A stretch of DNA of 64,000 nt. It comes from Paragonimus westermani. Its lineage: Eukaryota > Platyhelminthes > Trematoda > Plagiorchiida > Troglotrematidae. Shown here piece after piece: positions 9,501-22,102 of the stretch; within the stretch, counting starts at the first letter, position 1; every line of letters starts with the position of its first letter. The stretch spans positions 258,721 to 322,720 of the forward strand of contig QNGE01000112.1 in NCBI GenBank assembly GCA_008508345.1, read 5' to 3'. Below the pieces are notes generated by a model that worked only from the letters and a program-made list of their open reading frames with translations, was not told where the DNA came from and searched no databases. Position numbers and translations under genes: made by a program.

Positions 9501-12500
9501 GCACCGTAGGTTTTACGACGGACTGCCGAACTTCGAAATATATTAACCGAAACGACTTTGTGTGACACTGGAACGAAATAAATTCAGGGGATTCGAAAGA
9601 AGATTCGCTAGGCGATTCAACAGGTCAAATGGGTAAGCAAAAAGATACGCAAAACGAACAGTTGCCAACATCCACTGGAGCAGTTAGTACCAACAATAAA
9701 CCCATGACGTAATTACATGAATCAACTGCATGGATCTGAATAGGTGTTACAGAGTGGGTGCACAAAGCTGTCACATAAACAACTTCGGTAGACCAGACAA
9801 GACAGAAAAATTCACCTCCTGTATGCATGCCACACAATCGCCTCGAAACTTGTGACACATACATGTGAGTGGTTATGTTAAGGTAGGTGCCAAAGTCAGT
9901 AGAAGGGTTATATACAAAATTATTAATTAGAAATCTGGGGACTCACAACCTTCCGGCAAGAATATTCCAAAAACTGGCAATCTCTTGATACACACATTTT
10001 GTTGACACTTAGGTCTGCTGCACTACATTTTGAAACACATGAGAACTGGAACCTTTCATTTGTAAATAACATCAGGTTAGTCAACAGATGTGGTTTTAGG
10101 TCAATAATTCTTAAGAATTAAATCAAGGATGTGAGATTTTTCAAGTTCTTACGTCTCACGGAAAATCAGACTTTCCTCTGTCACGTGTTTTCCAATGTGT
10201 TGAGGACTGAGGTTCCTGAAAGTAACCGCAGGTTGTAGGACCTATTTGCAGTTCAACAATGGTGAGGCGGTTACGTGTTATCACTGAGTTTTGTGACGAA
10301 CTTTCCACTTCCCTGGAGACATGGTTTACACCACTGCTTTGTATAAAGTGTACACAACTCCATTTTGATTGCTAGTAACGTGTAAGTGCGTCATTTTTGA
10401 GTTTGATTAGGGTGAGGGACACGGAGGCATTAGAAATGCACATGGAAATTCTTTGAGTATAAAAATGACGGAAGTGAGATAAACTGAGAAGGCCCAGCCT
10501 GTCACGCTGCGCGAGGGACATTCAGTGGAAGTTTTGTGAAAAACCCCCAAATTTCTTGAGGAGCTTACGAAGCTCACACAGTTCAATTTACATTCAAGTG
10601 TGCAATTTTACTGTCAGTAGCCGAAGGTGGAAACGGAGAGGGTTGTTACCTCAACCATAGCGAACACTCTCGCATGCCTAGTAATTGGAAGTCAGAAGAC
10701 ATGAAACGAAAACAGTATCCACAAACAACGTGCAGTTCACCAGGAACTTCGACGAGTACCCTTTTGAAAATATAGAATGTACTTCTTTCTTACTGACCTG
10801 ATTCTAATATTTCTCTCCTCACATTTGTGGGCTATTCGCCGACAACCCTACCTCTTTTCAAGTTACAAGAACACTCCGCTTACAAAATTGATTTCACTCA
10901 GTGAACAAATAGGTAATGAGAAAAGTTCCTAATTAACATTCCGCCGACTTCGTACTCCGCTTTGAAATTGGGACGTTCGTGCTCGATTTTTTCGGCAAGG
11001 GTGTGCAATTTCCACTCTTTTGCAACACTGATGGCTTGAAATCATTGGCATTCATGTAATCTCGTAGCAGGCATTCTCTCGCCATTTCAGGCACATTGGA
11101 TCCAAACGAAAGAGACAAACCACACAACTCCTGAATCAAACCGCTTCTTCATTGATGGCATGAACTTAAGAAAAGCAAAAGGGGAAATACAACGCGAAAC
11201 ATAGCCTCAAATTTTGCGATGATCTTATAACATTTTCTTGTTATCGACACACTAGCTTAGTGAGCGTAACAATTGAGATATGGCGATTTTATCTCGTCCT
11301 TACTTCACGTATACTATATGATCGTCATTTCCGGGAAATTATGGAATTGAAGAAAGTGGGGATGTAGATCACTTCGAAAAGAAAACGGTCATCTAGGCAC
11401 GAATCCTCCCTGCATAAATACTTTAGACAAAATTGAAAACTGAGGTTCAAACGAAGTGTCCACATATTACCATTTATCAGTATACAGTTTTAATGAGGAA
11501 CTTAGAAGGCTTCGGAGCTTCTCTTAAGTTATTTGGTTAGTGAAGAAAATTTTCAACCACTTCCACTAAAAAAATATCCACCACGTATGCCAGACCACGT
11601 TATGTTTTGCAGCAGCGCTCAATATAGTATTGAAAGTGAAATAGTTCATCCTCCATTCTGTGACTGCTCGATTTTGTTGCATTCTGGAGAGCTTTGATGA
11701 ATTGGCAGTTTATGACTATACCATGTTGACATTGTATTTCAACAACGATACTAACATATTTGATGGTGAAGTACACATTATCAGACTTCTAGCTTTCATT
11801 TATACCAGGATCACACTCTTTCCCCTTGTTTGTGTACCCGTAACTGGATGTATGGAACGCTATCGCCAAATGACATTAATCTTACCCCTTATTTAACTGC
11901 TTAAAATGGGGAAACTTTGTACTGGTTTACAAAAGTATGCAATTTTTCTGTCATGTCTTTCTTTCTTGCGTGTGTGTTCATGAATGCGAACTGATTGCCT
12001 CTGTTGCCCATAAGAACATTTGACAGCTAATTCTGGCATACTGAGCTACAGACCATATGCCACTCTGCTGGTAGTTTCATTTCACAACCAGGAACGGCAC
12101 AAAGACTGGAATTTCAAAGAATATTCTGCAGGAAGTGTGAATATCCCAAATTTCAAGCGGACAGCAATCCATCACAATGTATTAGAGAAGTCCGCAAGGC
12201 TAACTGTGGTAATTAGGAATATGCAGTGGTGATCGAAAATGGAGTAACTCAAACCCAGAGCTAATTTTTACGCATTAATAATAACGCAGCACGTCAGTCA
12301 TTGGGAATGTAGTGCAGTCTGTATTATGTACAACGTAATTATTCGTGCAGTGAAACAATTCCAAACCGTTTCAAAGCTACAAAGAAGCTACTCAGAATTT
12401 TCGTGAAGTTACCCGCGAAGATTAGCACAGGAGAAGTGAAGAATGGAATGAAGAATACTCACGCTAACTTGAAGGGAGTCCCATTGGATCGTGCATTGCA

Positions 12501-13159
12501 ACAACAGCAGGAACACTCCCAGCTAGCTAGAACGAGATTAGGCATAAAGACCGACCTCAAACGCACAAATCCTTATTCTTACTCTTAGTATGAGTCTATT
12601 GTCCCCACAGGGCTCAAACTACGCGCACAAATTCACATCAGAGATAGTCGCCTCCGTAAACTTGGATGACCAACCTTTTGTGGAGCTTCACGAGTTTAAA
12701 AGAGTAGCTCCCAAAGGTAGTACAAGCCAACACTCCTTCCCTGCACGTCCTTCTCGGAACAGTTGGGTTAAAAACTATTTCAGTCCAGTGTCTATACCCT
12801 AATGAGACTCTTGGGGTCGCCACCTGTGTCCAGAAAGTCTCACATTCGACTCATTTTAGCCGTACTTTTCGTAGTTGGATCGGGGTAGTTACGTATCAAG
12901 CTCTCTTTCAGTCTGATGTCCCACCCAAATTATCGTGGGTATAAAAATGTGAACCATCCTTTAGTAATTCAGAAAGCGTGGGCGGTTGGAAAACCGTCTA
13001 ATTTTGGCCAACAAAAGAGGTCGGAGAGTCCCACAGGGATGATCATATAAGTTCAAGCTGTGATGAAGCGTGTGGAACTCTATCACTGTCCACGCATTCT
13101 CCCTCGCTAATAAGACTGGCTTTCCAAGCTACCCCTCGTGCTTTGCTGTTCCTCTACAC
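6581..13159. other. 6.6 kb without a recognisable gene
   Basis: Only short open frames occur and none has a recognisable domain. The longest are 109 residues at 9,087-9,416 on plus (Lys-rich, with a weak helical stretch KMSKLEVELVQLMANY) and 84 residues at 7,311-7,565 on minus. Two short plus-strand frames at 12,403-12,588 and 12,590-12,802 lie just upstream of the LINE at 13,160 and could be leftovers of its ORF1, but they show no motif. No tandem repeat or RNA gene was seen. Confidence 0.5.
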
Positions 13160-13195
13160 CTAGCTAGGTAAAGAAATAGTTCTAACGTGCTCGTA

Positions 13196-13860
13196 AATTA
13201 ACTGTCTAAGCCTTTTAAACAAACTATCAGAAATCAGACACCTGATCCACGGCACTAGCCCTAATATTTTTGCTTCAACGGAGACCTGGCTTCCCGCGGA
13301 TATCAGTGACGATGGAATGCATGTTCCTTGGTACTGGTTGTACCGGAAAAACTCCCGCCGTGGACGCGTTGGAGGCTGCGCTGTCTTCCTCAGCCAGAAG
13401 CCTTCGGTGCCAACCGTTACAGGAGACTCCGAGTGAACAAAAAAATGTGTAGCACTCTGGTTCAAATTTCAGCTTCGTAGTCGTGACACGCTCATCGTCG
13501 TCGTAATGTACGTCCGACGACGAGCCTATTATTGCCACCCTAGACCTGTTTGTGACCATACAGTGTTTCTCTCATCTTCCTACGTCTAGTGGTTTTAGCG
13601 CGCTCAAAATAAACTGTATGACTGCTTCTCCCTGAGACTCTAAATTCGGATTTTTGAAAATTCTTGACAGCAGTGGTCCGTGTAGAAGTCCGGACACGGC
13701 GTGTCGGGCGACACACAAGGCACCTTCCAGGACAGACACACCCTGTGATTTATCTAGTTATCGTGACTGAAACTCACGTGGAGAATTAGATGGTCAACAC
13801 GTCGCCGCTGGGACACAGTGACCATTCGCTACCAGTTTTCACGTTTATCTGCTACCGGCT
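13196..13860 (+). pseudogene. LINE apurinic endonuclease domain
   Basis: The plus-strand frame gives NCLSLLNKLSEIRHLI, the N-terminal strand and helix of LINE endonucleases. Next comes FASTETWLPADISDDG, with the catalytic T-E-T-W-L at 13,278-13,292, and then a YRKNSRRGRVGG segment corresponding to the G-R-G-G-G-V loop. A TGA stop follows GDSE near 13,435. At the far end, PLGHSDHSLPVF (SDH codons at 13,817-13,825) is the terminal catalytic Asp-His pair. Both active-site signatures are preserved, but the frame between them is broken and shortened. Confidence 0.88.
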
Positions 13861-13923
13861 CCAAAAGGCCGTGAAGAAAACACTTTACTCCGAAACATCC
13901 AGGGGGAACATTTTAACGCATTA

Positions 13924-14272
13924 ATGAAATTCTGGAGTACACTCGGTTTCGCACTTGTGTCAATGACATTTAAGTTCTTTTGTCTCAAAGCCGCCGCTGG
14001 TGAGGCTGATCAGGCGTTTGTTCCTCGCAAACTATGTAAGTCCTCCTCTTGTTCACCGCTTCAGCGGGATAAACGTCGCCTTTTTAATGTACGTTCTCGC
14101 CTATTCTCTAATCAGAAACTAGTGGGTAAGCCGGAGGGTCTAGAAGGCTTCCGCTGTATACAAAACAGATGCAGGTGGGAAATCCGTCAACACACCCAGC
14201 AGGTATATCAAAAAACCCTGTGGGTAGCTCGCGGAACTAGAACCTCCCAATCAATTACATGGCGCCTCTTCT
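13924..14272 (+). pseudogene. LINE EN-RT linker region
   Basis: This open frame of about 116 residues lies directly after the endonuclease. It shows the conserved linker pattern between EN and RT of CR1-like LINEs: FKFFCLKAAAGEADQAFVPRK, then RDKRRLFNVRSRLFS, then FRCIQNRCRWEIRQH. It ends with GTRTSQSITWRLF, matching the N-terminal edge of the pre-RT segment, and then homology stops abruptly. The Arg/Lys-rich character is typical of this region. Confidence 0.75.
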
Positions 14273-14274
14273 GA

Positions 14275-15530
14275 GGCTTCCTATTCGTAAATGTGCACGT
14301 GTCGTTGTTCACTGTACACATGATTCACGATACTGCAAGTCTAACGCCGGATGTGCTCCTGGCACATTACAGCCAAAGACACACTGAATGCCACCTGGCA
14401 ATGTTCCAGTTGCAAAGCATACTGTCAAAATTCCACCCTGCGGCAGTTGCACTGACGTCAGCAGTGAAGAGACACTGAGGTCAGTGTCTCACTGAGAGGG
14501 CAGTAGTGTAGCAGTAGGCACACAGTTGCGCACGCACCTAGAACTTTCCACTATGGCTCACCCTTTTCTTCTAAATTTCAGGTGGTCCGTATACTCAACG
14601 TATTCCACACCACACCAACTCCCTTAGGACAGTAGCATTATTCCTTCCTTGAGTGACTTGTTTTAACGAGAACGAGCGTTCCTTTAATGACGCGTTATCC
14701 ACATGTTTGGATTTGTCGTTGTGTGGATCATCAACTCGCCTTTAATACACTTACAGTAAATGTTCGTTCGCGTCTCTCCTCTGATGTTTCATTATGTCAG
14801 AGCTGGTTTTAATGGTTGTCCTGTGCGTAAATCACCATTAACCGTCACCGTTACACATTTTTTCATGTTTGGAATGCAAGGACGGGTTCTCGAATTCTCT
14901 GTCGATATCATACGGCAGAAATTGTGGTCTCAGCAAGTCAGTGTCCAGAGGCAGCATCGTTCTGGTTAGATACCCTCTCTACTCGGCCTATTAAATGAAA
15001 ACAAATCACCCATTAGACAGAGTGCTCACCAGTCTGTTGCTTGAGCACATTGATTACTCACTACTGACTTTCCATCTTATTTGCTACTGGTTACAGCAAC
15101 CAGCAAGGAAGTCTACAGCTTGATACTGCGAACGGGATAATTCTGACGACTTGAGAAGCTATTCTGGCTCACGGCTTTCTGACTGTTATTTTGTGCACCC
15201 AAATTATCATACGTTTTAGAACGCATTTTGAAAAGCGAATGATTTGGTCGGGCCACACACATTGTGCACTCTTTCCTCTCGCCCACCTCTTTTGTATACA
15301 ATATATCGTTTTCCTGACGATCGTTATCACTTATTCACGAATCATGTCCGTGAGCAACTTAGAGGAGCTGGACGCACTTTATACTGTTTGGGTTTGGTGT
15401 CAACAAAAAGCTAGTGAACACACTAAGCCCGGTGAAATAAAGGTTGCACTGAGATCTCGTGCGAACGATACCTCCTACCTGAATATATGTTGGCCGATTG
15501 CGAAACAAGCGTTCACCTATTTCTTTGTGA
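14275..15530. other. About 1.25 kb of unrelated sequence inside the LINE
   Basis: LINE homology ends at about 14,272 and resumes at about 15,530, although intact elements have only a short spacer at this point. The intervening DNA holds short open frames without domains (for example 15,191-15,538 on plus). A perfect 8-bp inverted repeat sits near 14,472-14,493 (GAGACACT and AGTGTCTC). No terminal repeat or target duplication was identified, so it may be a nested insertion or strongly diverged LINE sequence. Confidence 0.5.
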
Positions 15531-15962
15531 CGAGGTGACTTCATCCGACACGCCGAGATATTCAGGGAACACTGTTTGATGGAGCGAAAAGTTTTACTGC
15601 CGAACTGGCACTCCACTCTGCACATGCAAAACTTCCGGCGGCCGCTCACCAATGCTGACTTTACCCTACTAGACGCTGCACATCTCTTATTCAAGGTTAA
15701 TTCACATAGTACAACTAGTGCAAGTAGGACACGCAGAAACGCATCAGTTATCTCGGCGGAACTATTTCACAAGTCTTTCATACAAACACTGGAATCTGGT
15801 TTTCCCCCCAGTCCGTGGAAAGAATTCGTGGCCAAGCCAATTTTTAGAGTGAGCGATCATTACTCCCTTGCCAGCTACCGAATAATCAACCTTACCAGAA
15901 TTCTGTGCAAAATGACGGAACGCTTACCAAAATGCTCCAAACTTGTGACTTCTACAAACTGA
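15530..15962 (+). pseudogene. LINE reverse transcriptase, N-terminal part
   Basis: After a pre-RT segment (NWHSTLHMQNF, LTNADFTLLDAAHLLFKV), the frame enters RT. ISAELFHKSFIQTLESG corresponds to the helix before motif 1. PSPWKEFVAKPIF matches P-x-x-W-K-x-A-x-V-x-P-I-F, and ASYRIINLTRILCKMTER matches the N/S-Y-R-P-I-S-L-T motif. The frame ends at 15,962, before the F-R-x-G-R motif and the YxDD box, so catalysis is impossible. The 15,576-15,962 part is an uninterrupted frame of 128 residues. Confidence 0.88.
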
Positions 15963-16214
15963 CCTTCACTTTCCTACGTAGCAGAGATTTCCCCCTAACC
16001 AACTGTGCGTAACAAATACGTTGATTTCCAGGGATAGCCTGAGGGAGGTTAGAGACAGTGGTCTAAATATGGACTTTTCTTACGACTCAAAATTCTTGAT
16101 CTGTACCCGCCTGAATTTCAGAGAATTTGTGGTGACTTATTTCGTGTGCACTTCTTCCTGTTTACAGGACCCATTGAGCAGTTCTTCGTCATACTGGTTG
16201 ATAACTGCCAATAG

Positions 16215-16400
16215 GATCATAGCAAGAAGCACCACAAGCCTTGTTCTAAAACCTTCCTTAAACAGCGGTTCTCTTCTCTGAGGGCCATCAACCAGTGGAA
16301 CGAATGTCGTTTAGTTTCAGCTCTAGAAATGGACCAAAAATTGTTGTTAGATTCCCTTTTAGTTAGAAGCTCTCCAGATTCACAATCCTACTCTGTTCTT
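16215..16400 (+). pseudogene. LINE ORF2 extreme C-terminus
   Basis: In the frame beginning at about 16,218 the translation reads DHSKKHHKPCSKT and then FLKQRFSSLRAINQWNE. This is the hallmark of CR1/Jockey ORF2 ends, where R-F-F-S-x-R-x-I-N-x-W-N is followed by a helix (here LEMDQKLLLDSLL). It lies only about 250 bp after the first RT motifs, so most of RT has been deleted. A frame change separates it from the previous piece. Confidence 0.8.
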
Positions 16401-16429
16401 GGTACGTGCAGCACTCCGCAAGAGACGTG

Positions 16430-19400
16430 TGGCACCCATTTCCAGGAAAATCCAGACGCCAGCTTGATAGTGAAAAGGATGAAATGGATGAAACCGGGTA
16501 ACATGGAACTCCAGTTCCACATTTTTTTTCGTAAAAGCAAAGTACCACTGAAATGGAGAGCCTGAGGTGTATTGCGCAGGTATTAAGTGGTCTCATATAG
16601 CTACGTGAGACAATGATGCACAAAAACAGTGAAAAAGGCGGACAACATACCGGTCGAGTGTAAAAACAAGGCGGGTCACTAGCGTGTGTAAGTCAACAAA
16701 CGTACAAGCAAACCAATGCGACTGGATTCAGTTAGCGGACGACAATCAAACGTATATGAAATTCGAGCGATCGGTTTGGGAAATGCTTCAGGTATCACAC
16801 AGTAAACATTGTGCCATTAGCTCGAGGCCAACAGGGAGCCCTTTCAATCAGAAGATGGCTGTGAATGCAAATTTTTGGGCTACGTGAGGAAACCCTGTGG
16901 TCAGCTATCCTTGGCCTAGTCAGGTTTATGTTGCACCAACTGACAGCCTATCAGGTTACGGTTGGTACTACAATCTCCAGACCTCGCACATACACGAACA
17001 CTAATACTGAAAGTTCCTAGTAAGCTGTGACTCGAGCGTCCTCTCCTACAAGGAAATCTATAAAAGTTCGCATGCTGAAATCCATGAGGTAGGGAATACA
17101 CGTGTGGCAGGTGTGTTGTTCGTGTTTCAACATTTGGTTACTCTTGGATCTGAATCAATGTGCAAACACGCAAAACTGTCCGTGAGCAGGAAAGTGGATA
17201 TAGAAAACAACGCACATTTGGCATTTACATGAGCTTCGACGTTTTGGTGATTTGTACGAATGTTTGCAAACTTCCAGGTTTCAAAAGCACTTCACACTTC
17301 TTTCTGACTCCAAAATAAAATGAAGTATGCCGTCAAAGAGATTAGTTTCTAATAAGCAGCTTAGGTTGGTGCACTCCGCGGACCGAACGAGTTGCAGTGG
17401 CTACCGGCATTGAGGGCGAAATGGCAGCGTCTGTTGGCTGCGGTACAATAGGACGAGTTTGTTCACCAGCAGTTAGCTGTCCAGGCAAATGATGTGAAAT
17501 AATGTGTGAGGTTTCCTTGGTGTTCACAAGTTAGACAGACATCAGAACGTTTAAACTAACAATGTCCGTACCCATGTCGTACCCTGGTCACGGCACCAAC
17601 TGTTGTGAACCGAGAACGCGGACGGCCCAAAGGTTATCTATTCGGGAAACCAGTACACGGGTTATGAGTCTTAACGGATAACGAACAAATTCACTCATTT
17701 GCACACAACACTGGTCTCAAGACGTCCTGTTCGCTATGGATGTCAATGCTCAGTTCCTTCATGTAGCAGAAGTCATTCTGTGCAAAGATGCTCTCCAATG
17801 ATCCTTCCCGTATCTCTCTCGTATTTGTTCCGCGGCCATTTCGCTCCGCTCACAATGAGTAGTGGTGGTGTAAGTAGCATAGTGTGACCGTCCGTCCTCA
17901 CTACAATGGCATCAGCTCCCCTGGTTAGAAAAAAGCTGTTTATTGTTGCTTATCGCCAATTTACTTTGGGTACCTGACTTAATTTTATCAAGTCCATTTG
18001 AGAAACTACTCACGTATGGTTGATAAAAGTGTCTGTCTACTATAATATTAGGAGAACGAGGGTAAGTATAATGAAATAAGCTCATTAGCTAAGGTTTGGA
18101 GTTTTTTAACTCTTTTTAACTTGTATGCTCCATTCTTATTATGAGCTGGAATCGATGGATGGTAAGGATGAGACCAAATTAGGTCAAAACAGGTGCCCAC
18201 AACTTCTCTGGTACTCATCGAGACTAACTTCATGTCGGCAGTGTTTGTGTTTAATGGGTAAACGACATTTTCTGAGACTTCGCCCCACAAACATAACATC
18301 ATATTTTTTCCCATAGACAGTGATGGATTTTATGGAAGCATAAACAGTTCAGTCCACCAAGGCATTTGAAATCTTACTGGTCCGATCTACTAGCACTAAT
18401 TGCTTACTTATGTTAAGTGGTAGCTGAAAGACTGAGAATATGCACCATCAATATGTTTGACGGGGAAAAACTCGAGCCTATTGTTTTTCTTTCGGTGAAC
18501 ACTGATCATGTCATCGGGTACCACACTCTATTCTAATTCAAAACTTTAGGACACTGAGGACAACTCAACCCAGTTTTGTCGTGGATAGGCCTGAAGAGCC
18601 AGAGACGGGATACAGGACAATTACTATTGTTTATCAGTAACATGCGGTATGCGACTAAGGCGTACAACATGATTTGCGTAGTGTAAGACCAGAGTCCATG
18701 TCCGGGAACAAACATGGGTCACTCCAGCACCTGTGGATGATATTTTTGATTCGAAGACATCAGTAATGAGCACTGCGAAAATTCATTCTGTGTAGCGTAC
18801 GGAAGGCAGAGACCAGATTCAACACGGACACAGTCCCCCTTCTGACACAGCAGAGAACGTTGCCTGCATCAGCCTCTTAGCTGATATGCCCGACTGAGTG
18901 TCGACTGCAGGATTTGAACAAAAGCTTTGCTTGCGTTTGCAACAAGGAACAATCACTTTTTCATCATAATTGAAGCGGTGACACAACGAAATCCCCGCGA
19001 AAACCCTGCCATTATAGGTCTACTAGATTCCAGCGTATCAAGTACATTTACATGAGTGCTTTAGATGTAAGTTTAACAAGATTCATTGACAAACAGATTG
19101 GGAATAACACAACGTCACAAGCAAGTTATAATACTCCACGCTCCAACCAACTCGAGTTCTCCTTCTCTGAATAAAAGCGGCTTACTACAATCAACCAGAG
19201 GTTTTCTCCTCATTATTTGCATAGAAGTTTTCAATCCGAATAATATTTTGAGGGCAAATCGAATCCCTTTCGTAACCTTACTAAACCCCCTGAATTTAGA
19301 GCGATCAAAAGTGACGAACTGAACTTAGTTGGAATCAGTGTTAGCAAAGAATTCTTCCCAGGGAAAACAACAGTACTCTATTATCATCAAATTTCATTGG

Positions 19401-19643
19401 ATCCAAACAGTTCGGGTATACATGATAACTAATGATAAGGGTCATTTAGGTACGAAGGAAAAAATGTAGTTCATGGACAACTTCGATGGTCTTGCCTCAA
19501 TATGAATAGAAAAACACTTTGCAAGTTTCACACAGGCTACCAAAAGCTCCATGGACTTTCGCTTGGTTTGTGATCGTTCACATGAATTATATCGCAAAAT
19601 GTGTCGGCAACAGCCATCTCTGTTAAAATAAGTCTACATGCGT
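16430..19643. other. 3' flank of the channel gene, no gene recognised
   Basis: This 3.2-kb stretch lies between the LINE and the channel stop codon and should include the channel 3' UTR on the minus strand. I could not place a polyadenylation site with confidence. Short open frames occur (for example 17,342-17,527 on minus and 18,048-18,314 on minus) without recognisable domains. Confidence 0.5.
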
Positions 19644-21028
19644 CTAGCATAGTTCGGGCTCGAAAGGACAAATACAAAATATGAGATCAGAAGAATATAA
19701 ACGGAAATTATTAGGAGGATTTGTAATGACATAACGATTCAGAACAGTTTGATAGTCTGCGAACTGATCAGCATTTTGTGCGGACAATCCTATCTCTGCT
19801 GCCATGGTAACACTCGTTTCTCGATTGAGTTGATGCGAGTATTTGCGAATCACGTGATAAATTGGCTGAGCAGAAGTACTTAGTCGGCGTTCTTTGGAAC
19901 ACTTACGGTTCTGTGGTTTCACTCTCGATGCTGTGTACTCACTAGGCTTCAGTAATAAAGGAACATTTGAATCATTATCGCTTTTCGTCAGATAACTATT
20001 ACGGTAAACCCCTAAGCATAGAATTCCTCGTTCCCGAATGGCGAAGCAAAACAGATCACCAAAGAGGTTGAAAGCCGTGGAAACATTTAAAGGGTTCGGC
20101 CGCAATTTTACATCCATAACTGACAACTGAGCGATGCGTGGCCGCTGGCGTGTCTCAATCAGGCCTATCTGACTTTGAAAGCGATATCTGGATCGCCGCA
20201 AATCCTTGTTACATACTGGACTTTCCAATTCACCATCCTTGTCATTTCGTTCATGCATGTTGAGCATACCACCTTCCGCCAACCATTGTTCCAATGCTGG
20301 TGTCACACCGCCAGTTATCAAGTGTCGCATTAAGGTCATTGCATTCCGGTCAAAATAAGCAGTACTCGCTAAAACGTCCAGCACAGAACTAGTGAAAGCG
20401 ATACCCCGTGCAAACGGAGCAGTCAGTGAGGCTGGAATTTGAGTACATCCTGCCTCAAAATCGTCAAGATCCAAATAATGGATGTTCGCATCATTTGTTA
20501 ACTCTGTAATCATCGGAATCTCATAGCCGAACTTACGTTGCGGTACACAACTACCGGTCGTCTTCGCCGGGCTAATTGGTGCAAATCGCATGCCACGAAT
20601 GTTAAGAGAGCACAAAATGACTTCTTTGTCTAATAAATAAGGGTCTTCCGTATGTGCATGCCCCGCAGAACCAAGAACCACGCAAATTGAGCACCAACGA
20701 ATTCGAGCCGATCGTAAGTCCGCTCGTGATAAGGGACTTCCAGGGAGACAGAAGACCTCTGGAAAATTTTCCACGCTTGGCCATTCTCGACGAAGGTACG
20801 TCTCGTTTCCTAACAAAACAATGGTTTTCAGTTGATTCGCATGGTAATGACTTGCACGAAGAGGCATCACAAAAGAATGCAAGCCCATTAAAGGTTTTTT
20901 CTCATCTGTGAGAAGACAGACGAGAATGTGATTAACCAGCTTCTTGTGTTTCCAACCTGAAGAGTTCTTGGTCGGCTTGGGGATTAAACTCTCTTCAAAC
21001 GTTCTTGCGTAGCAGTAATGATACATGC
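19644..21028 (-). CDS. slo: BK/Slo1 potassium channel, exon 4 (RCK2, C-terminus)
   Basis: Last coding exon, 1,385 nt, residues 949-1408 plus the last two bases of Gly948. The acceptor is a T-rich tract ending in TTATAG and then GC ATG; the G from exon 3 completes Gly, giving TGMYHYC, which matches the BK linker T-G-M-F-H-W-C. RCK2 follows: NHILVCLL (about 980), GLHSFVMPLRAS (997-1007), LPGSPLSRADLR (1042-1053), DKEVILCSLNIRGM. The calcium-bowl position (about 1132-1142) reads YLDLDDFEAGC, much less acidic than the five-Asp bowl of typical BK channels. The end RYVITNPP...DLIFCICPF is the BK RCK2 terminus, and the stop comes only five residues later. The Ser-rich tail usual in animal BK is absent. 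Confidence 0.95.
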
Positions 21029-22102
21029 CTATAATAAAAAAATGATGATGTGAGTACCGACGACACTGGTAGTGTGCGCAAAGAAATGGACTTGAAATAC
21101 TTTAATAAATTATTTAAGCTTTATATTTATTAACAGATCATAAAGGCAATGCACGCACTAGGAATTTCGTGAGATATACTTTCCTCGTTGCATCAACAAA
21201 TCTTTGCCGAATTTTTCATCCTGTTATTAATTTGGCAAACCTATGTGTTTTTCAACGTCTCGACAGACAATTTTGTAACCAACCACGTGTGTACACATTT
21301 GTGCATAATGCACTGCTATATTACTTCACATCGCTTGCAAATTGTACAGTCACTGGGTGCATGATTAGTTTAGCAATATCTTTTGTGGTTGTCCTACTTT
21401 TGACTGTTCACTACAGCTTATCTGGTGTGGCACTTATATTACGCCTCTTATTTTGGTGAAGCATTTAGAATACGATAGTCTGTCGCCGTAGATAAATGGA
21501 CTCTGCAGATGGACTGCATTACTCCAAGAATATTCAAAAAGGGTCATAGTAAACTGTTTGTTGCATTCAGTTTTTTTAATCTACAAAAGTAATTCTGACA
21601 ACAGTAAATTACTCTGAGAAGGCAGCTTCGATATATTTGGTCCAAGATTGGTTATCAAAGCTTGATAAAATATTTGCGTGCCTCCTAAAACGGTCTCCAA
21701 GCATGTCGTTTATGTGTTGATATGAGGCTACCTCAGTCATCTAGCAAAGGACTCTGAAGATTACTTTCAAAACACTGACTTACACAAGCTCCCGGACATG
21801 TTCAGAACATGTCGTGCACCCCTATAATGTGACAGGCTTCTAAAAACGAAACAACGGAGGAACAATTTATGTCTAAAACTGACGGATACTGGTTATTTAC
21901 AGTGATTACATCAGTTTGAGCCAAAATACAATGTACGATGTTTTCACTGCCACCGAAGTTCCTCCAGCTTCCAGTTAACTGGAGGTAGCAGCAACTGCTG
22001 CTAAACAAACCAGTCACATTTATGAAAATCTTTACAGAAAGTAGATAGGAAGCCATTCAACCACAAATTATCTGAGATTGATTCAAGTTACTATATCTTT
22101 AC
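21029..22102 (-). other. Channel intron 3 (1,074 bp)
   Basis: Minus-strand donor ACAG|GTAAAG at 22,102 and acceptor TTATAG at 21,029-21,030. The intron splits codon 948 after its first base (phase 1). Nothing else was recognised inside; the short plus-strand frame at 21,169-21,459 looks like chance. Confidence 0.9.

Larger units (their letters stand above)
13160..16420 (+). mobile_element. CR1/Jockey-like LINE remnant (EN + RT), interrupted
   Basis: Pieces of one LINE ORF2 lie in order on the plus strand: endonuclease (13,196-13,860), the EN-RT linker (13,924-14,272), a gap, the first part of RT (about 15,530-15,960), and the extreme C-terminus (about 16,215-16,400). Stops and frameshifts occur throughout. 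The core RT motifs including the YxDD box are deleted between 15,960 and 16,215. The 14,275-15,530 stretch is foreign to the ORF. It points in the opposite direction to the neighbouring channel gene. Confidence 0.88.

Noticed and set aside
17342..17527. Minus-strand peptide with TATRSVRGVHQPKLL, loosely like the end of an LTR-element polyprotein
   Set aside because: Only one short, low-information motif; no neighbouring integrase or LTR could be read.
20654..20911. 85-residue plus-strand frame opposite channel exon 4
   Set aside because: Antisense of the RCK2 coding region.
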